A stretch of 64,000 nucleotides of DNA from Agrococcus baldri (GCA_007988785.1 BJUU01000004.1:1-64000); one strand, 5' to 3'. Counted from the first letter of the stretch, positions 16,716 through 26,112 are shown. Notes: a model not told the origin generated them from the letters alone. Numbers and translations are program-made.

Positions 16716-16954
16716 TCCTCGCGACCCTCGTGCAGTGCGGCCAAGATCGTGTCCGTGTCGACCTTCGTCTCGATCTGCGCCTGCACCTCGCGGATCACCG
16801 CCAGGTTGTGCTGCACCTCGAAGTCGACCCTGGCGACTCGCTCGAGCTCGCGCTGCACGAACTTCGTCAGTGAGAGCCCGCGTGACTCGGCGGCGGCGGT
16901 CAGCGCTGCGTGCACGTCATCCGGCACATCTCGAATCTGGATCACCCTGGCCAT
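16712..16954 (-). CDS. vapB: VapB-type antitoxin, ribbon-helix-helix
   Basis: This 80-residue antitoxin has an N-terminal ribbon-helix-helix of the FitA/VapB kind (MARVIQIRDVPDDVHAAL, then the ESRGLSLTKFVQRELE helix). The C-terminal acidic tail would wrap the toxin. The ATG at 16954 is 7 nt after a TAGACT -10, so the message is probably leaderless. An upstream in-frame start would run through the operator and is rejected. A perfect inverted repeat upstream is the likely operator of the complex. Confidence 0.88.
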   Translation of the reverse strand: MARVIQIRDVPDDVHAALTAAAESRGLSLTKFVQRELERVARVDFEVQHNLAVIREVQAQIETKVDTDTILAALHEGREE

Positions 16955-16961
16955 GCGACGC

Positions 16962-16996
16962 AGTCTATCGGCGATGGGTGCACTCTGCACCCATCG
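16962..16996 (-). promoter_or_regulatory. vapBC leaderless promoter and operator
   Basis: TAGACT (rc of 16962-16967) lies 7 nt before the vapB ATG. Directly upstream is a perfect 11-bp inverted repeat, CGATGGGTGCA at 16972-16982 and TGCACCCATCG at 16986-16996, with a 3-nt centre. It covers the spacer and -35 region, as expected for autorepression by VapBC. Confidence 0.75.
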
Positions 16997-17119
16997 GTCC
17001 AGAGCCACCGATCACCCGGGCGACCCACCGCATCCGCACGCCCCTCGATCTAGACTGGGCCTGATCCCGCGCGGCCTGCGCCAGGCGGCCCGCGCCCCAG
17101 ACGAGTCAGGAGCTGTGCC

Positions 17120-18160
17120 ATGCCCGTCGCAACGCCAGAAGAGTACGCAGAGATGCTCGACAAGGCGAAGAAGAACGCCTTCGCCTACCCCGCCATCAAC
17201 GTCTCGTCGTCGTCGACGATCAACGCCGTGCTGCAGGGTTTGACCGAGGCCGGCTCGGACGGCATCATCCAGGTCACCACCGGCGGTGCCGACTTCTTCG
17301 CCGGCCAGAGCGTCAAGAACCGCGCGGGCGGCGCGATCGCCTTCGCGCGCTTCGTCACCGAGGTCGCCAAGGCCTACCCCATCAAGGTCGCGCTGCACAC
17401 CGACCACTGCCCGAAGGACGCCCTCGACGGCTTCGTCTTCCCGCTGCTGGAGGCGAGCGAGGAGGAGGTCAGGGCCGGCCGCGCGCCGCTGTTCCAGTCG
17501 CACATGTGGGACGGCTCGGCGGTGCCGCTGGAGGAGAACCTCGAGATCGCGAAGCAGATCCTGCCCCGCACGCACGCGCTGAACCAGGTGCTCGAGGTCG
17601 AGATCGGCGTCGTCGGCGGCGAGGAGGACGGCGTCAGCCACGAGATCAACGACCAGCTCTACACGACGCTCGACGACGCGATCGCGACCGTCGAGGCGCT
17701 CGGGCTGGGCGAGCAGGGCCGCTACATGGCGGCGCTCACGTTCGGCAACGTGCACGGCGTCTACAAGCCCGGCAACGTCCAGCTGCGCCCCGAGCTGCTC
17801 GGGCAGATCCAGGCGGGCATCGCCGAGAAGTACGGCGCGGGCCGCCCCGAGAGCGGCCCCAAGCCGCTCGACCTGGTCTTCCACGGCGGCTCGGGCTCCT
17901 CGGACGAGGAGATCGCGGAGGCGGTGCGCAACGGCGTCATCAAGATGAACATCGACACCGACACGCAGTACGCCTACACGCGTTCGGTCGCCTCGAGCAT
18001 GTTCTCGAATTACGACGGCGTGCTGAAGATCGACGGCGAGGTCGGCAACAAGAAGGTGTACGACCCGCGCTCGTGGGGCAAGGCCGCCGAGACGGCGATG
18101 GCCGCGCGCGTCGCCTCGTCGACGCAGCAGCTCGGCTCGGCCGGCTGGTCGGGCAAGTAG
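17120..18160 (+). CDS. fba: Fructose-bisphosphate aldolase, class II
   Basis: The 346-residue zinc aldolase cleaves or forms fructose 1,6-bisphosphate. Family signatures include YPAINVSSSSTINAVLQG at the N-terminus, the zinc-binding LHTDHCPKD, the second metal motif EVEIGVVGGEEDGV and the phosphate-site stretch VFHGGSGSSDEEI leading to VIKMNIDTDTQYA. The length matches the long class IIa form common in actinobacteria. An AGGAG lies 9 nt before the ATG, and a TAGACT -10 sits at 17051-17056, giving a leader of roughly 55 nt. It is monocistronic and ends at a clear hairpin. Confidence 0.96.
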   Translation: MPVATPEEYAEMLDKAKKNAFAYPAINVSSSSTINAVLQGLTEAGSDGIIQVTTGGADFFAGQSVKNRAGGAIAFARFVTEVAKAYPIKVALHTDHCPKDALDGFVFPLLEASEEEVRAGRAPLFQSHMWDGSAVPLEENLEIAKQILPRTHALNQVLEVEIGVVGGEEDGVSHEINDQLYTTLDDAIATVEALGLGEQGRYMAALTFGNVHGVYKPGNVQLRPELLGQIQAGIAEKYGAGRPESGPKPLDLVFHGGSGSSDEEIAEAVRNGVIKMNIDTDTQYAYTRSVASSMFSNYDGVLKIDGEVGNKKVYDPRSWGKAAETAMAARVASSTQQLGSAGWSGK

Positions 18161-18172
18161 CCCAGACGCCAG

Positions 18173-18201
18173 AACGGGCACCTCTGCGCGAGGTGCCCGT
18201 T
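18173..18201. terminator. Terminator between fba and the acidic-protein gene
   Basis: A perfect 12-bp stem, AACGGGCACCTC and GAGGTGCCCGTT, with a 5-nt loop lies between convergent genes and can serve both. Confidence 0.85.
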
Positions 18202-18212
18202 CGTCGTCTGCG

Positions 18213-18539
18213 CTACTCCCAGTCGCCGGAGTCGATGATGCTGTCGGTGCCCTCGGGGATGGTCGTGTCGTCGACGCCGTTGTCGTCGGTGTCGATGCCG
18301 GCCTGCGTGCCGCCGTGCTCGTCGGGGATGTCGGCGGGGTCGTCGCCCTCCCACTCCTCGTCGTGCCCCTCGGAGCCCTCCGGTGCGTCGTCGGCGTCGA
18401 TCTCGTCGAGCTCGTCGGTCGCGAGCACGCGGTCATCGGTGGCGGGCTCGCCCATCGACTCGTCGAAGTCCTCGCCGTCGGCCATCTGATCGGCCCACTG
18501 GTCGTCCTGCGGCTGCTCCTGCGGCTGTGCGTCGGTCAT
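18213..18539 (-). CDS. Small acidic DUF5709-like protein
   Basis: This 108-residue, very acidic protein is rich in Asp, Glu and Gly. A GEPATDDRVLATDELDEID stretch precedes a DTDDNGVDDTTIPEGT tail, which resembles the actinobacterial DUF5709 group. No membrane segment, signal or Cys is present. The low-complexity composition suggests a disordered protein. The ATG is 6 nt after TACGAT, consistent with a leaderless message. It sits between fba and ispH with no clear operon partner. Function is unknown. Confidence 0.75.
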   Translation of the reverse strand: MTDAQPQEQPQDDQWADQMADGEDFDESMGEPATDDRVLATDELDEIDADDAPEGSEGHDEEWEGDDPADIPDEHGGTQAGIDTDDNGVDDTTIPEGTDSIIDSGDWE

Positions 18540-18545
18540 GGCCCG

Positions 18546-18551
18546 ATCGTA
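18546..18551 (-). promoter_or_regulatory. -10 box of the acidic-protein gene (leaderless)
   Basis: TACGAT on the minus strand is followed by 6 nt and then the ATG, so transcription should begin at or next to the start codon. Confidence 0.5.
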
Positions 18552-18601
18552 TCGACGCCGCCTCTGCGCCGCCAGGGCACCGCCCGGCAGCCGCCCGAGC
18601 G

Positions 18602-19630
18602 TCAGCGCGTGCGGCTGGGGCGCAGCTCCTTGGGCAGCGAGAAGATGAGATCCTCCTCGGCCGTGCGCACCTCGGCGACGTCGACGTAGCCGGCGTCCTC
18701 GAGCTCCTGGAGCACCTCGCGCACGAGTCCCTCCGGCACGCTCGCGCCGCTCGAGACGCCGATCGTGCGCGCGCCCTCGAGCCACGCCTGCTGGATCTCG
18801 GTCGAGTAGTCGACCCGGTAGGCGGCCTTGGCGCCGTACTCGAGCGCCACCTCGACGAGCCGAACCGAGTTCGACGAGTTCGCGCTGCCGACGACGATGA
18901 CGACATCCGCATCCGCCGCCACCTTCTTGATCGCCACCTGGCGGTTCTGGGTGGCGTAGCAGATGTCGTCGCTCGGCGGGTCCTGCAGGTTGGGGAAGCG
19001 GGCGCGCAGCCGGCGCACGGTCTCCATCGTCTCGTCGACCGAGAGCGTGGTCTGGCTCAGCCACACGAGCTTGTCGGGGTTCTGCACCTCAACGGTGTCG
19101 GCCTCGTCCGGGTTGTTCACGATCGTGACCCGGTCGGGCGCGTGCCCGGCGGTGCCCTCGACCTCCTCGTGGCCCTCGTGGCCGACGAGCAGGATCTCGA
19201 AGTCGTCGCGCGAGAAGCGCATGGCCTCGCGGTGCACCTTGGTCACGAGCGGGCAGGTGGCGTCGATGGCGTCGAGGCCGCGGTCGGCGGCCGCCTGCAC
19301 CACGGCGGGGCTGACCCCGTGGGCGCTGAAGATGACGCGCGAGCCGCTCGGGATCTGGTCGACCTCGTCGACGAAGATGGCGCCCTCGGCCTCGAGCGAC
19401 GAGACGACGTGCTTGTTGTGCACGATCTCCTTGCGCACGTAGATCGGGCCCTCGTACTGCTCGAGCGCCTTCTCGACGGCGAGCACGGCGCGGTCGACGC
19501 CTGCGCAGTAGCCGCGCGGCGTGGCGAGCAGGATGCGCTTGCCGCCCTCGACCGGGTGATCCTGCAGGCGACCCCGGCGGAGCGCGGGACGGGGATCGTC
19601 CAGGGGCACTCGTCCGTTCGTGATCGTCAC
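18602..19630 (-). CDS. ispH: 4-hydroxy-3-methylbut-2-enyl diphosphate reductase
   Basis: This 342-residue iron-sulfur enzyme makes isopentenyl and dimethylallyl diphosphate in the last step of the MEP pathway. The three cluster cysteines are Cys42 (TPRGYCAGV), Cys126 ([11 protein letters not shown]) and Cys224 ([11 protein letters not shown]). The substrate-binding histidines in FSAHGVSP and VGHEGHEEV are present. The GTG at 19630 is 6 nt downstream of TAGACT, so the transcript appears leaderless and this start is well supported. It diverges from xseA, a common actinobacterial arrangement. Confidence 0.96.
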   Translation of the reverse strand: MTITNGRVPLDDPRPALRRGRLQDHPVEGGKRILLATPRGYCAGVDRAVLAVEKALEQYEGPIYVRKEIVHNKHVVSSLEAEGAIFVDEVDQIPSGSRVIFSAHGVSPAVVQAAADRGLDAIDATCPLVTKVHREAMRFSRDDFEILLVGHEGHEEVEGTAGHAPDRVTIVNNPDEADTVEVQNPDKLVWLSQTTLSVDETMETVRRLRARFPNLQDPPSDDICYATQNRQVAIKKVAADADVVIVVGSANSSNSVRLVEVALEYGAKAAYRVDYSTEIQQAWLEGARTIGVSSGASVPEGLVREVLQELEDAGYVDVAEVRTAEEDLIFSLPKELRPSRTR

Positions 19631-19636
19631 CGCCCC

Positions 19637-19642
19637 AGTCTA
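19637..19642 (-). promoter_or_regulatory. -10 box of ispH (leaderless)
   Basis: TAGACT on the minus strand is followed by GGGGCG and the GTG start codon, a 6-nt gap typical of leaderless actinobacterial transcripts. Confidence 0.65.
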
Positions 19643-19721
19643 CCGTTGGAGTCGCACGCCGAGCCCGGTGGTCGCCATCGGCGAACACCGGACGGGCACC
19701 GACGAGGGACCGAGGAGCAGG

Positions 19722-20945
19722 ATGGCCGAGCGCATCACGGGCACGCCCGACGAGCCGTGGAGCGTCGAGCGGCTCGGCGCCGAGCTGAAGGGCTACATCG
19801 GCAGGCTCGGGCACCTCTGGGTCGAGGGCGAGATCACGCAGTGGTCCGCCTCGCGCGGCAACGTGTTCGGCAAGCTCAAGGACGTCACCGCCGACGCCAC
19901 CGTCTCGTTCAACGTCTGGAGCTCGACCCTCAGCCGCATCGAGGGCGAGTTCAAGCAGGGTGATCGCGCCGTGCTGCTCGTGAAGCCCGACTACTGGCCG
20001 CGCGGCGGCACGCTCTCGATGGTCACCGCGCAGATCCGCCACGTCGGCCTCGGCGAGCTGCTCGCGCGGCTCGAGGCGCTGCGCCGGGCGCTCGCCGAGG
20101 AGGGCCTGTTCGAGCCCGGCCGCAAGCGCCCCATCCCCTTCCTGCCGAACCGCATCGGGCTCATCACCGGCCGCGACTCCGACGCCGAGAAGGATGTGCT
20201 GCGCAACGCGCAGCTGCGCTGGCCGGGCGTGGAGTTCCGCGTCGAGCACGCGGCCGTGCAGGGCGATCAGACGGTGCCGACCGTGCTGGCCGCACTCGAG
20301 CGGCTCGAGGCGGACCCCGAGGTCGACGTGATCGTGATCGCGCGCGGCGGCGGCGACTTCCAGAACCTGCTGGGCTTCAGCGACGAGCGGCTGCTGCGCG
20401 CCGTCGCCGCGGCGAGCACTCCGATCGTCTCGGCCATCGGCCACGAGAACGACCGGCCGCTGCTCGACGAGGTCGCCGACCTGCGCGCGTCGACGCCGAC
20501 GGATGCGGCCAAGCGCGTCGTGCCGGACGTCGCCGAGGAGCTCAGCCGCATCGCGCAGGCGCGGGCGCAGCTGCGCTCCAGGGTCACGCAGCACGTGGCG
20601 CGTGAGGCCGAGCGGCTCGAGGCCTTCCGCACCCGGCCCGCGCTCGCGCGGCCCGAGACGATCATCGAGTCGCTCGGCGACGACCTCGCCCGCCTGACCG
20701 CGCGCGCCGACGAGCTCACCGGCCGCGTCGTCGAGCTGGGCGGGCAGCGGCTCGACCACCTGCGGCAGACGCTGCGGGCGCTCAGCCCGCAGGCGACCCT
20801 CGACCGCGGCTACGCCGTGGTGCAGACGACGGCGGGCTCGGTCGCCCGCGACGCCGCGACGCTGTCGGCCGGCGACGCCCTGCTCGTCACGCTCGCAGCC
20901 GGCACCCTCGACGCCGAGGTGCGGAAGGCGCATCCGCAGTCCTGA
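19722..20945 (+). CDS. xseA: Exodeoxyribonuclease VII large subunit
   Basis: The 407-residue protein is the catalytic subunit of exonuclease VII, which degrades single-stranded DNA from both ends. The N-terminal OB fold (VEGEITQWSASRGNVFGKLKD), the catalytic-domain motifs GLITGRDSDAEKDV, IARGGGDFQNLLGF and SAIGHENDRPLLDEVADLRASTPTDAA, and the GYAVV C-terminus are all present. The ATG at 19722 follows a GAGGAG ribosome site, and the longer upstream frame overlaps the ispH promoter. Unusually, xseB is not adjacent: a transporter and a deacylase on the opposite strand separate them. Confidence 0.95.
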   Translation: MAERITGTPDEPWSVERLGAELKGYIGRLGHLWVEGEITQWSASRGNVFGKLKDVTADATVSFNVWSSTLSRIEGEFKQGDRAVLLVKPDYWPRGGTLSMVTAQIRHVGLGELLARLEALRRALAEEGLFEPGRKRPIPFLPNRIGLITGRDSDAEKDVLRNAQLRWPGVEFRVEHAAVQGDQTVPTVLAALERLEADPEVDVIVIARGGGDFQNLLGFSDERLLRAVAAASTPIVSAIGHENDRPLLDEVADLRASTPTDAAKRVVPDVAEELSRIAQARAQLRSRVTQHVAREAERLEAFRTRPALARPETIIESLGDDLARLTARADELTGRVVELGGQRLDHLRQTLRALSPQATLDRGYAVVQTTAGSVARDAATLSAGDALLVTLAAGTLDAEVRKAHPQS

Positions 20946-20980
20946 CTCCTGTCCGCTGCGAGGTCATCGTCGTGTGAGCG

Positions 20981-22264
20981 TCAGCGCAGCCGGTACCGGG
21001 TGCGCAGGAAGTACAGCCCGACGAGCGAGAGCACCGCGACCGCCATGTAGTAGAGGCTCGGCGTCTGCAGCGAGCCGGTGGCCTCGAGCAGCCAGGTGAG
21101 CACGAGCGGCGCGATGCCGCCCAGCAGCGTCACGCCCGCGTTGTACGTCACCGACAGGCCGGTGCCGCGCACCTCGGCCGGGAACAGGTTCGAGAGCAGG
21201 CCCGGCAGCGGCGCGAAGTAGCAGGCCATGATGATGCCCAGCAGCGCGATGACGAGCACGAGCACGCCGACGCTGCGCAGCGAGACCATGAGCTGGAACA
21301 GCGGGAAGGCGAGCACGAGCGCCGCCACCGCCGCCCAGGTCATGATGCGCGCCGGCCCCACGCGATCGGCGAGCCGGCCGACGTAGGGCGAGCCGACGAG
21401 CGTGATGATGCCGGAGACGACGCCGCCCAGGTAGGCGGCCACCGGCGGGATGTCGAGGTAGGTGATCGCGAAGGTCGGCATGTACAGGATCATGTAGACC
21501 GAGATGGTCGCGACGCCGATCGCGGCGGAGCCGGCCAGCAGCCGGCCCCAGTGGTCGCGGAACACCGCCAGCAGCGGCGATCGCTCGCGCTGCGTCTCGC
21601 CCAGCTCCTCCGGCTCGGCGAGGCGGGCGCGGATGTAGAGGCCGACCGGGCCGATGAGCAGGCCGACGAAGAACGGCACGCGCCAGCCCCATGCGTAGAG
21701 ATCCTCCTCGCTGAGGAAGGTGTAGAGCGCGAAGCCGAACGCCGAGGCCAGGAACATCGAGACGCCCTGCGCCGCCACCTGCCACGAGGCGTAGAACATC
21801 TTCCTGTGCGGCGCCGTCTCGATGAGGAAGGTCGTCGCGGTGCCGAACTCGCCGCCGGCGGAGAAGCCCTGGATGAGCCGCGAGAGCAGGATGATGAAGC
21901 CGCCCCAGACGCCGACCATCTCGTAGGTGGGCGCGACGGCCATCAGCAGCGTGCCGACCATCATCAGCAGCAGCGTGAGGGTGAGCGCGTTCTTGCGGCT
22001 GAAGCGGTCGGCGTAGCTGCCCAGGATCATGCCGCCGAGCGGGCGGATGAGGTAGGTGGTCGCGAAGGTCGCGAAGGTGTAGAGCAGCCCGTACTCGCCC
22101 GCGTCGGGGAAGAAGTTCTGCGTGATGACGACCGCGAAGGACGCGTAGACGATGATGTCGAACCACTCGAGGGCGGCGCCGATCGAGCTCGAGATGACGG
22201 CCTTGCGGGCGGCGGCCAGCCGCTCGGGCGTCGCCTCCCTCGTCGGCTGCGGTGCGGCGGTCAT
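20981..22264 (-). CDS. MFS transporter, metabolite:H+ symporter (MHS) type
   Basis: This 427-residue, 12-helix permease resembles the MHS group (ShiA/ProP/KgtP-like). The signature GAALEWFDIIVYA opens helix 1, and the loop GSYADRFSRKNAL is the MFS motif between helices 2 and 3. FSAGGEFGTATTFLIE is the helix-4/5 region. MHS proteins import organic acids or zwitterions with protons. The start overlaps the stop of the M20 deacylase gene in ATGA, so the two are coupled. The substrate is probably related to an N-acyl amino acid (inference). Confidence 0.85.
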   Translation of the reverse strand: MTAAPQPTREATPERLAAARKAVISSSIGAALEWFDIIVYASFAVVITQNFFPDAGEYGLLYTFATFATTYLIRPLGGMILGSYADRFSRKNALTLTLLLMMVGTLLMAVAPTYEMVGVWGGFIILLSRLIQGFSAGGEFGTATTFLIETAPHRKMFYASWQVAAQGVSMFLASAFGFALYTFLSEEDLYAWGWRVPFFVGLLIGPVGLYIRARLAEPEELGETQRERSPLLAVFRDHWGRLLAGSAAIGVATISVYMILYMPTFAITYLDIPPVAAYLGGVVSGIITLVGSPYVGRLADRVGPARIMTWAAVAALVLAFPLFQLMVSLRSVGVLVLVIALLGIIMACYFAPLPGLLSNLFPAEVRGTGLSVTYNAGVTLLGGIAPLVLTWLLEATGSLQTPSLYYMAVAVLSLVGLYFLRTRYRLR

Positions 22265-23451
22265 GCGGTCTCCTCGCTGTGGATGCTGAGCCCGGCGATG
22301 AGCCGGTCGACGAACGCCTCGCAGGCGGCGATCTGCTCGAGCTCGATGAACTCGTCGGGGCCGTGCGCCTGGGCGATGTCGCCCGGGCCGCACACGACGG
22401 TGGGGATGCCCGCGCCGGCGAAGATGCCGGCCTCGGTGCAGTACGTGACCTTGCGGTCGCTCGGCAGCCCGCCCCACCCGGCGGCGAGCGCGACGATGTC
22501 GGCGTCCGCGGGGGTGTCGACGCCGGGCGCGGAGGCGATCACGGCGAGCTCGACGCGGCAGGAGTCGTCCCGCTCGCGCATGCCGGCCTCGATGCGGCGG
22601 CACTCGGCCGCGAAGCGCTGCTCGAGCGCCTCGTGGTCGACGCTCGTCAGCCCGCGGAACTCGAAGTGCACGGTGCACTCCGCCGGCACGGTGTTGATGG
22701 CGATGCCGCCGTCGATGCGGTTGACGCTCACGGTCGTGTGCGGCACGAGGTAGCCGTCGTCGAAGGGGCCCTGCTCGCGCATCTCGGCCGCGATGCCCTC
22801 GACGAAGCGCACGAGCTCGGTGGCGGCGCCGATCGCGTTGACGCCGTGCGGGGCGAGCGAGGAGTGGATGGCGACCCCGCGCACGTGCGCCCGGAAGACG
22901 TTCATCGACTTGTGGCCGCGCACCACCTGCATGCCGCTCGGCTCCCCCACCACGCAGCCGCGCGGGCGGATGCCGCGGCGCACGATCTCGTCGACGAGCC
23001 CGACCGCACCCACGCATCCGACCTCCTCGTCGTACGAGAGGGCCAGGTGCACCGGCTCGGCCAGCCGGGCGGCGGCCAGCTGCGGCGCCTTCGCCAGCAG
23101 CACGCCGAGGAACGACTTCATGTCGGCGCTGCCACGGGCGTACAGCCTGCCGTCGCGCACCTCGGGCTCGAAGGGATCGCTGCTCCACCGCTGGCCGTCG
23201 ACGGGCACGACGTCGGTGTGCGCCGAGAGCACGATGCCGCCCTCGGTCGTGCCGTCGGCGGCCGGGAAGCTCGCGAGCACGTTCGCCTTCGCGCCGTCGG
23301 GGCTCGGCACCAGCTCCGGCTCGACGCCGACGGCGCGCAGCCGACCGGCCGCGTGCTCGACGAGCGCGAGGTTCGACTCGCGACTCGTGGTGTCGAAGCG
23401 GATGAGCGCGGCCACCTCTGCCATCGTGCGCTCGGCGGATGAGGCGCTCAC
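22261..23451 (-). CDS. M20 peptidase, ArgE-like N-acyl-amino-acid deacylase
   Basis: The 396-residue zinc hydrolase is of the ArgE/DapE M20 family. The metal and catalytic residues lie in [45 protein letters not shown] and the late [18 protein letters not shown] dimerisation domain occupies roughly 175-290. The GTG at 23451 has AGGAGCC at the right distance, so the longer frame from 23499 is not used here. It is close to acetylornithine deacetylases, but coupling to an MHS permease suggests catabolism of an imported N-acyl amino acid rather than arginine synthesis. Confidence 0.87.
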   Translation of the reverse strand: MSASSAERTMAEVAALIRFDTTSRESNLALVEHAAGRLRAVGVEPELVPSPDGAKANVLASFPAADGTTEGGIVLSAHTDVVPVDGQRWSSDPFEPEVRDGRLYARGSADMKSFLGVLLAKAPQLAAARLAEPVHLALSYDEEVGCVGAVGLVDEIVRRGIRPRGCVVGEPSGMQVVRGHKSMNVFRAHVRGVAIHSSLAPHGVNAIGAATELVRFVEGIAAEMREQGPFDDGYLVPHTTVSVNRIDGGIAINTVPAECTVHFEFRGLTSVDHEALEQRFAAECRRIEAGMRERDDSCRVELAVIASAPGVDTPADADIVALAAGWGGLPSDRKVTYCTEAGIFAGAGIPTVVCGPGDIAQAHGPDEFIELEQIAACEAFVDRLIAGLSIHSEETA

Positions 23452-23538
23452 GGCGGCTCCTGACTCTCGGTGCGATGCGGCGACCCGCCATGGTTGCACA
23501 GCCCCCGATCCCGCTTCGATCGCGTCGGCCCCTGGCGG

Positions 23539-23544
23539 TAGGCT
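23539..23544 (+). promoter_or_regulatory. -10 box of xseB (leaderless)
   Basis: TAGGCT is followed by 7 nt (GGAGGGC) and the GTG. The same 7 nt also look like a ribosome site, so both modes are possible. Confidence 0.55.
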
Positions 23545-23551
23545 GGAGGGC

Positions 23552-23821
23552 GTGACCGACGCAGCCGACAGCCCCGTGAACAGCGATGTCGCCGAGCTCT
23601 CCTACGAGCAGGCGCGCGACGAGCTCGTGCGCGTCGTGACGGCGCTGGAATCCGGCGGCGCCTCGCTCGAGGAGTCGCTCGCGCTGTGGGAGCGCGGCAG
23701 CGCGCTCGCCGACCGCTGCGAGCAGTGGCTGCAGGGCGCCAAGGCGCGCCTGGACGCGGCGCGCTCCGCCTCCGGCGCGGCCGCCGACGCCGACCGCACC
23801 GACGGCGCCGATCGGGCATGA
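23552..23821 (+). CDS. xseB: Exodeoxyribonuclease VII small subunit
   Basis: The 89-residue partner of XseA has the conserved helical core [45 protein letters not shown], abbreviated in the family as Y-E-A-L-L-V-L-E-G-LE-S-LWERG. An acidic, Ala-rich tail follows. It begins at the GTG 23552, and the long frame before it is antisense to the deacylase gene. Its stop overlaps the start of the DUF4245 gene in ATGA. Confidence 0.9.
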   Translation: MTDAADSPVNSDVAELSYEQARDELVRVVTALESGGASLEESLALWERGSALADRCEQWLQGAKARLDAARSASGAAADADRTDGADRA

Positions 23822-24453
23822 GCCGCAAGCAGCCTCCCGTCGTCGCCGAGCTCGGCCGCCCCGAGACCCCCGACGAGGCCGCCGCGCGCAAGGCGGCGTC
23901 GTCTCGCCGGCACCGCGAGAACCGCACCTTCACCAACCTGCTCGCGGCGGTCGTCGTGTGCCTCGCGGTCGTGGTCGTGATGGTGCTCGTGGTGGTGCGG
24001 CCGCCGATGCCCGAGCGCGAGCCGATCGACGTCGCCGCCGCCGCCGAGCGCTCGCAGATCGTCACCGACGAGCCGCTCATCGTGCCGGGGCTGCCGGAGG
24101 GCTGGGCCTCCAACGCCGCCGAGATCCGCACGGGAGACGACGAGATCGTCACCTGGTACGCCGGCTACGTCACGCCCGCCGAGCAGTTCGTGTTCGTGCG
24201 CCAGGCGATCGACGCGAACCCGACGTGGCTCGTGACCGCGATCGAGAGCGCGAGGCCGACCGGCGAGCGCACGATCGACGGCATCACGTGGGTCGAGCAC
24301 GACCAGCGCGACGCCGAGGACCCCGGCAACCTCGCCTACGTGCTCACGACCGAGCACGACGCATCCACCGTCATCGTCGGCGGCACCGCTGACGACGCCG
24401 AGCTCCAGCAGTTCGCCGAGGCCGTGAGCGCCGAGCTCGCGGCCGGCGAGTAG
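23818..24453 (+). CDS. DUF4245 membrane-anchored protein
   Basis: This 211-residue protein has a charged cytoplasmic N-terminus, one strong membrane helix at about residues 40-60 ([20 protein letters not shown]) and an extracytoplasmic domain with [13 protein letters not shown] and WYAGYVTP motifs. These are typical of DUF4245, a family found next to xseB and glpX or fumC in many actinobacteria. Function is unknown. The ATG overlaps the xseB stop, and fumC follows 32 bp later, so all three are likely one operon. Confidence 0.85.
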   Translation: MSRKQPPVVAELGRPETPDEAAARKAASSRRHRENRTFTNLLAAVVVCLAVVVVMVLVVVRPPMPEREPIDVAAAAERSQIVTDEPLIVPGLPEGWASNAAEIRTGDDEIVTWYAGYVTPAEQFVFVRQAIDANPTWLVTAIESARPTGERTIDGITWVEHDQRDAEDPGNLAYVLTTEHDASTVIVGGTADDAELQQFAEAVSAELAAGE

Positions 24454-24485
24454 ACACCGAGAACCCCGACGAAAGGGACAGCGCA

Positions 24486-25904
24486 GTGAACGACGTCGAC
24501 TACCGGATCGAGCACGACACGATGGGCGAGGTGCGCGTGCCCAAGGATGCGCTGTACGCGGCGCAGACGCAGCGCGCGGTCGAGAACTTCCCGATCTCGG
24601 GCACGGGGCTCGAGCCCGCGCAGATCGTCGCGCTCGCGCGCATCAAGCGCGCCGCGGCGCTCGCGAACAAGGAGCTCGGCACGGTCGAGGCGTCGATCGC
24701 CGACGCGATCGTCGCTGCCGCCGACGAGGTCATCGGCGGCGCGCACCACGACCAGTTCCCGATCGACACGTACCAGACCGGCTCCGGCACCTCGTCGAAC
24801 ATGAACATGAACGAGGTGCTCGCGACCCTCGCGACGAGGCACCTCGCCGCCGCCGGCGGTGACGGCGCCGTGCACCCGAACGACCACGTGAACGCCTCGC
24901 AGTCGTCGAACGACGTCTTCCCCACCTCCGTGCACATCGCCGTCACGGGCGCGCTCATCGAGCAGGCCGTCCCGGCGCTCGAGCACCTGGCAGCGGCGCT
25001 CGAGGAGAAGGCGGCGCTGTGGGCCGAGGCCGTCAAGCCCGGCCGCACGCACCTGATGGATGCCACGCCCGTCACGCTCGGCCAGGAGTTCGGCGGCTAC
25101 GCCGCGCAGATCCGCTACGGCATCGAGCGCATCCAGGCGGCGCTCCCCCGGGTGGCCGAGGTGCCGCAGGGCGGCACGGCCGTCGGCACCGGCATCAACA
25201 CGCCGCTCGGCTTCCCGGAGAAGGTCATCGCCGAGATCGCCGCCTCGAGCGGGCTGCCGATCACCGAGGCGCGCAACCACTTCGAGGCGCAGGCCAACCG
25301 CGACGGCCTCGTGGAGGCATCCGGGGCCCTGCGCACCATCGCGGTGTCGCTGACGAAGATCAACAACGACCTGCGCTGGATGGGCTCGGGCCCCAACACG
25401 GGCCTCGGCGAGCTGCGCATCCCCGACCTGCAGCCGGGCTCGTCGATCATGCCGGGCAAGGTCAACCCGGTGGTGCCGGAGGCCGTGCTGATGGTGTGCG
25501 CGCGCATCATCGGCAACGACGCGACCGTCGCGTGGGCCGGCGCCTCGGGCTCGTTCGAGCTCAACGTGCAGATCCCCGTCATGGGCACGGCGCTGCTCGA
25601 GTCGATCCGGCTGCTCTCGAACGCCTCGCGCGTGCTCGCCGACAAGACCGTCGCCGGGCTCGAGGCCGATCTCGAGCGCGCGGCGGCGCTCGCGGGCATG
25701 AGCCCCTCGATCGTCACGCCGCTCAACCGCCTGATCGGCTACGAGGCGGCCGCGAAGATCGCGAAGCACTCGGTCGCGCAGGGCATCACCGTGCGCGAGG
25801 CGGTCATCGACCTCGGCTACGTCGAGCGCGGCGAGCTCACCGAGGCCGACATGGACAAGGCGCTCGACCTGCTCTCGATGACGCACCCGGGCGTCGCCAA
25901 GTAG
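24486..25904 (+). CDS. fumC: Fumarate hydratase, class II
   Basis: The 472-residue iron-independent fumarase interconverts fumarate and malate in the citric acid cycle. Signature motifs are [25 protein letters not shown] and [16 protein letters not shown], then the family stamp [11 protein letters not shown] at about residue 320. The length fits FumC. The GTG start has AAAGGGA 7 nt upstream. A 53-bp terminator-like sequence follows the stop codon directly and is repeated after lpqB. Confidence 0.96.
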   Translation: MNDVDYRIEHDTMGEVRVPKDALYAAQTQRAVENFPISGTGLEPAQIVALARIKRAAALANKELGTVEASIADAIVAAADEVIGGAHHDQFPIDTYQTGSGTSSNMNMNEVLATLATRHLAAAGGDGAVHPNDHVNASQSSNDVFPTSVHIAVTGALIEQAVPALEHLAAALEEKAALWAEAVKPGRTHLMDATPVTLGQEFGGYAAQIRYGIERIQAALPRVAEVPQGGTAVGTGINTPLGFPEKVIAEIAASSGLPITEARNHFEAQANRDGLVEASGALRTIAVSLTKINNDLRWMGSGPNTGLGELRIPDLQPGSSIMPGKVNPVVPEAVLMVCARIIGNDATVAWAGASGSFELNVQIPVMGTALLESIRLLSNASRVLADKTVAGLEADLERAAALAGMSPSIVTPLNRLIGYEAAAKIAKHSVAQGITVREAVIDLGYVERGELTEADMDKALDLLSMTHPGVAK

Positions 25905-25952
25905 CGCGCTGGAGCTGAGGGCGGAGGTCCTTTCGGACCTCCGCCGCGACGC
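25900..25952 (+). repeat. 53-bp terminator-like repeat, copy after fumC
   Basis: The sequence begins at the TAG stop and contains the hairpin GGCGGAGGTCC-TTTC-GGACCTCCGCC (11-bp stem). An exact reverse-complement copy lies at 60705-60757, also abutting a TAG stop (lpqB). Both copies can end transcription of the upstream gene. Confidence 0.85.
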
Positions 25953-25982
25953 GAGCGCCGACGCCCGTCTCGGGCGTCGGGC

Positions 25983-26112
25983 TCGAGGCGCCACGAAGGG
26001 CGCGTTTCGACGCGGAACCGCACGCTTCGAGGAAGCTCGCCGAGCCACCGTTCGCCGAGCTTCCCCGAGCAGCGCGTCTCGACGCGGAACCGCACGCTTC
26101 AGGGAAGCTCGC
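25983..26112. repeat. Paired 58-nt palindromic element, locus 2
   Basis: Two units start at 25983 and 26055, again 72 nt apart. The right unit is complete (CCGAGCTTCCCC to AGGGAAGCTCGC). The left unit keeps its core and right arm but its left arm is degraded (GGCGCCACGAAG in place of the TTCCCC block). The pair lies between convergent fumC and the M20 hydrolase. A GACGCCCG/CGGGCGTC hairpin precedes it. Confidence 0.8.
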
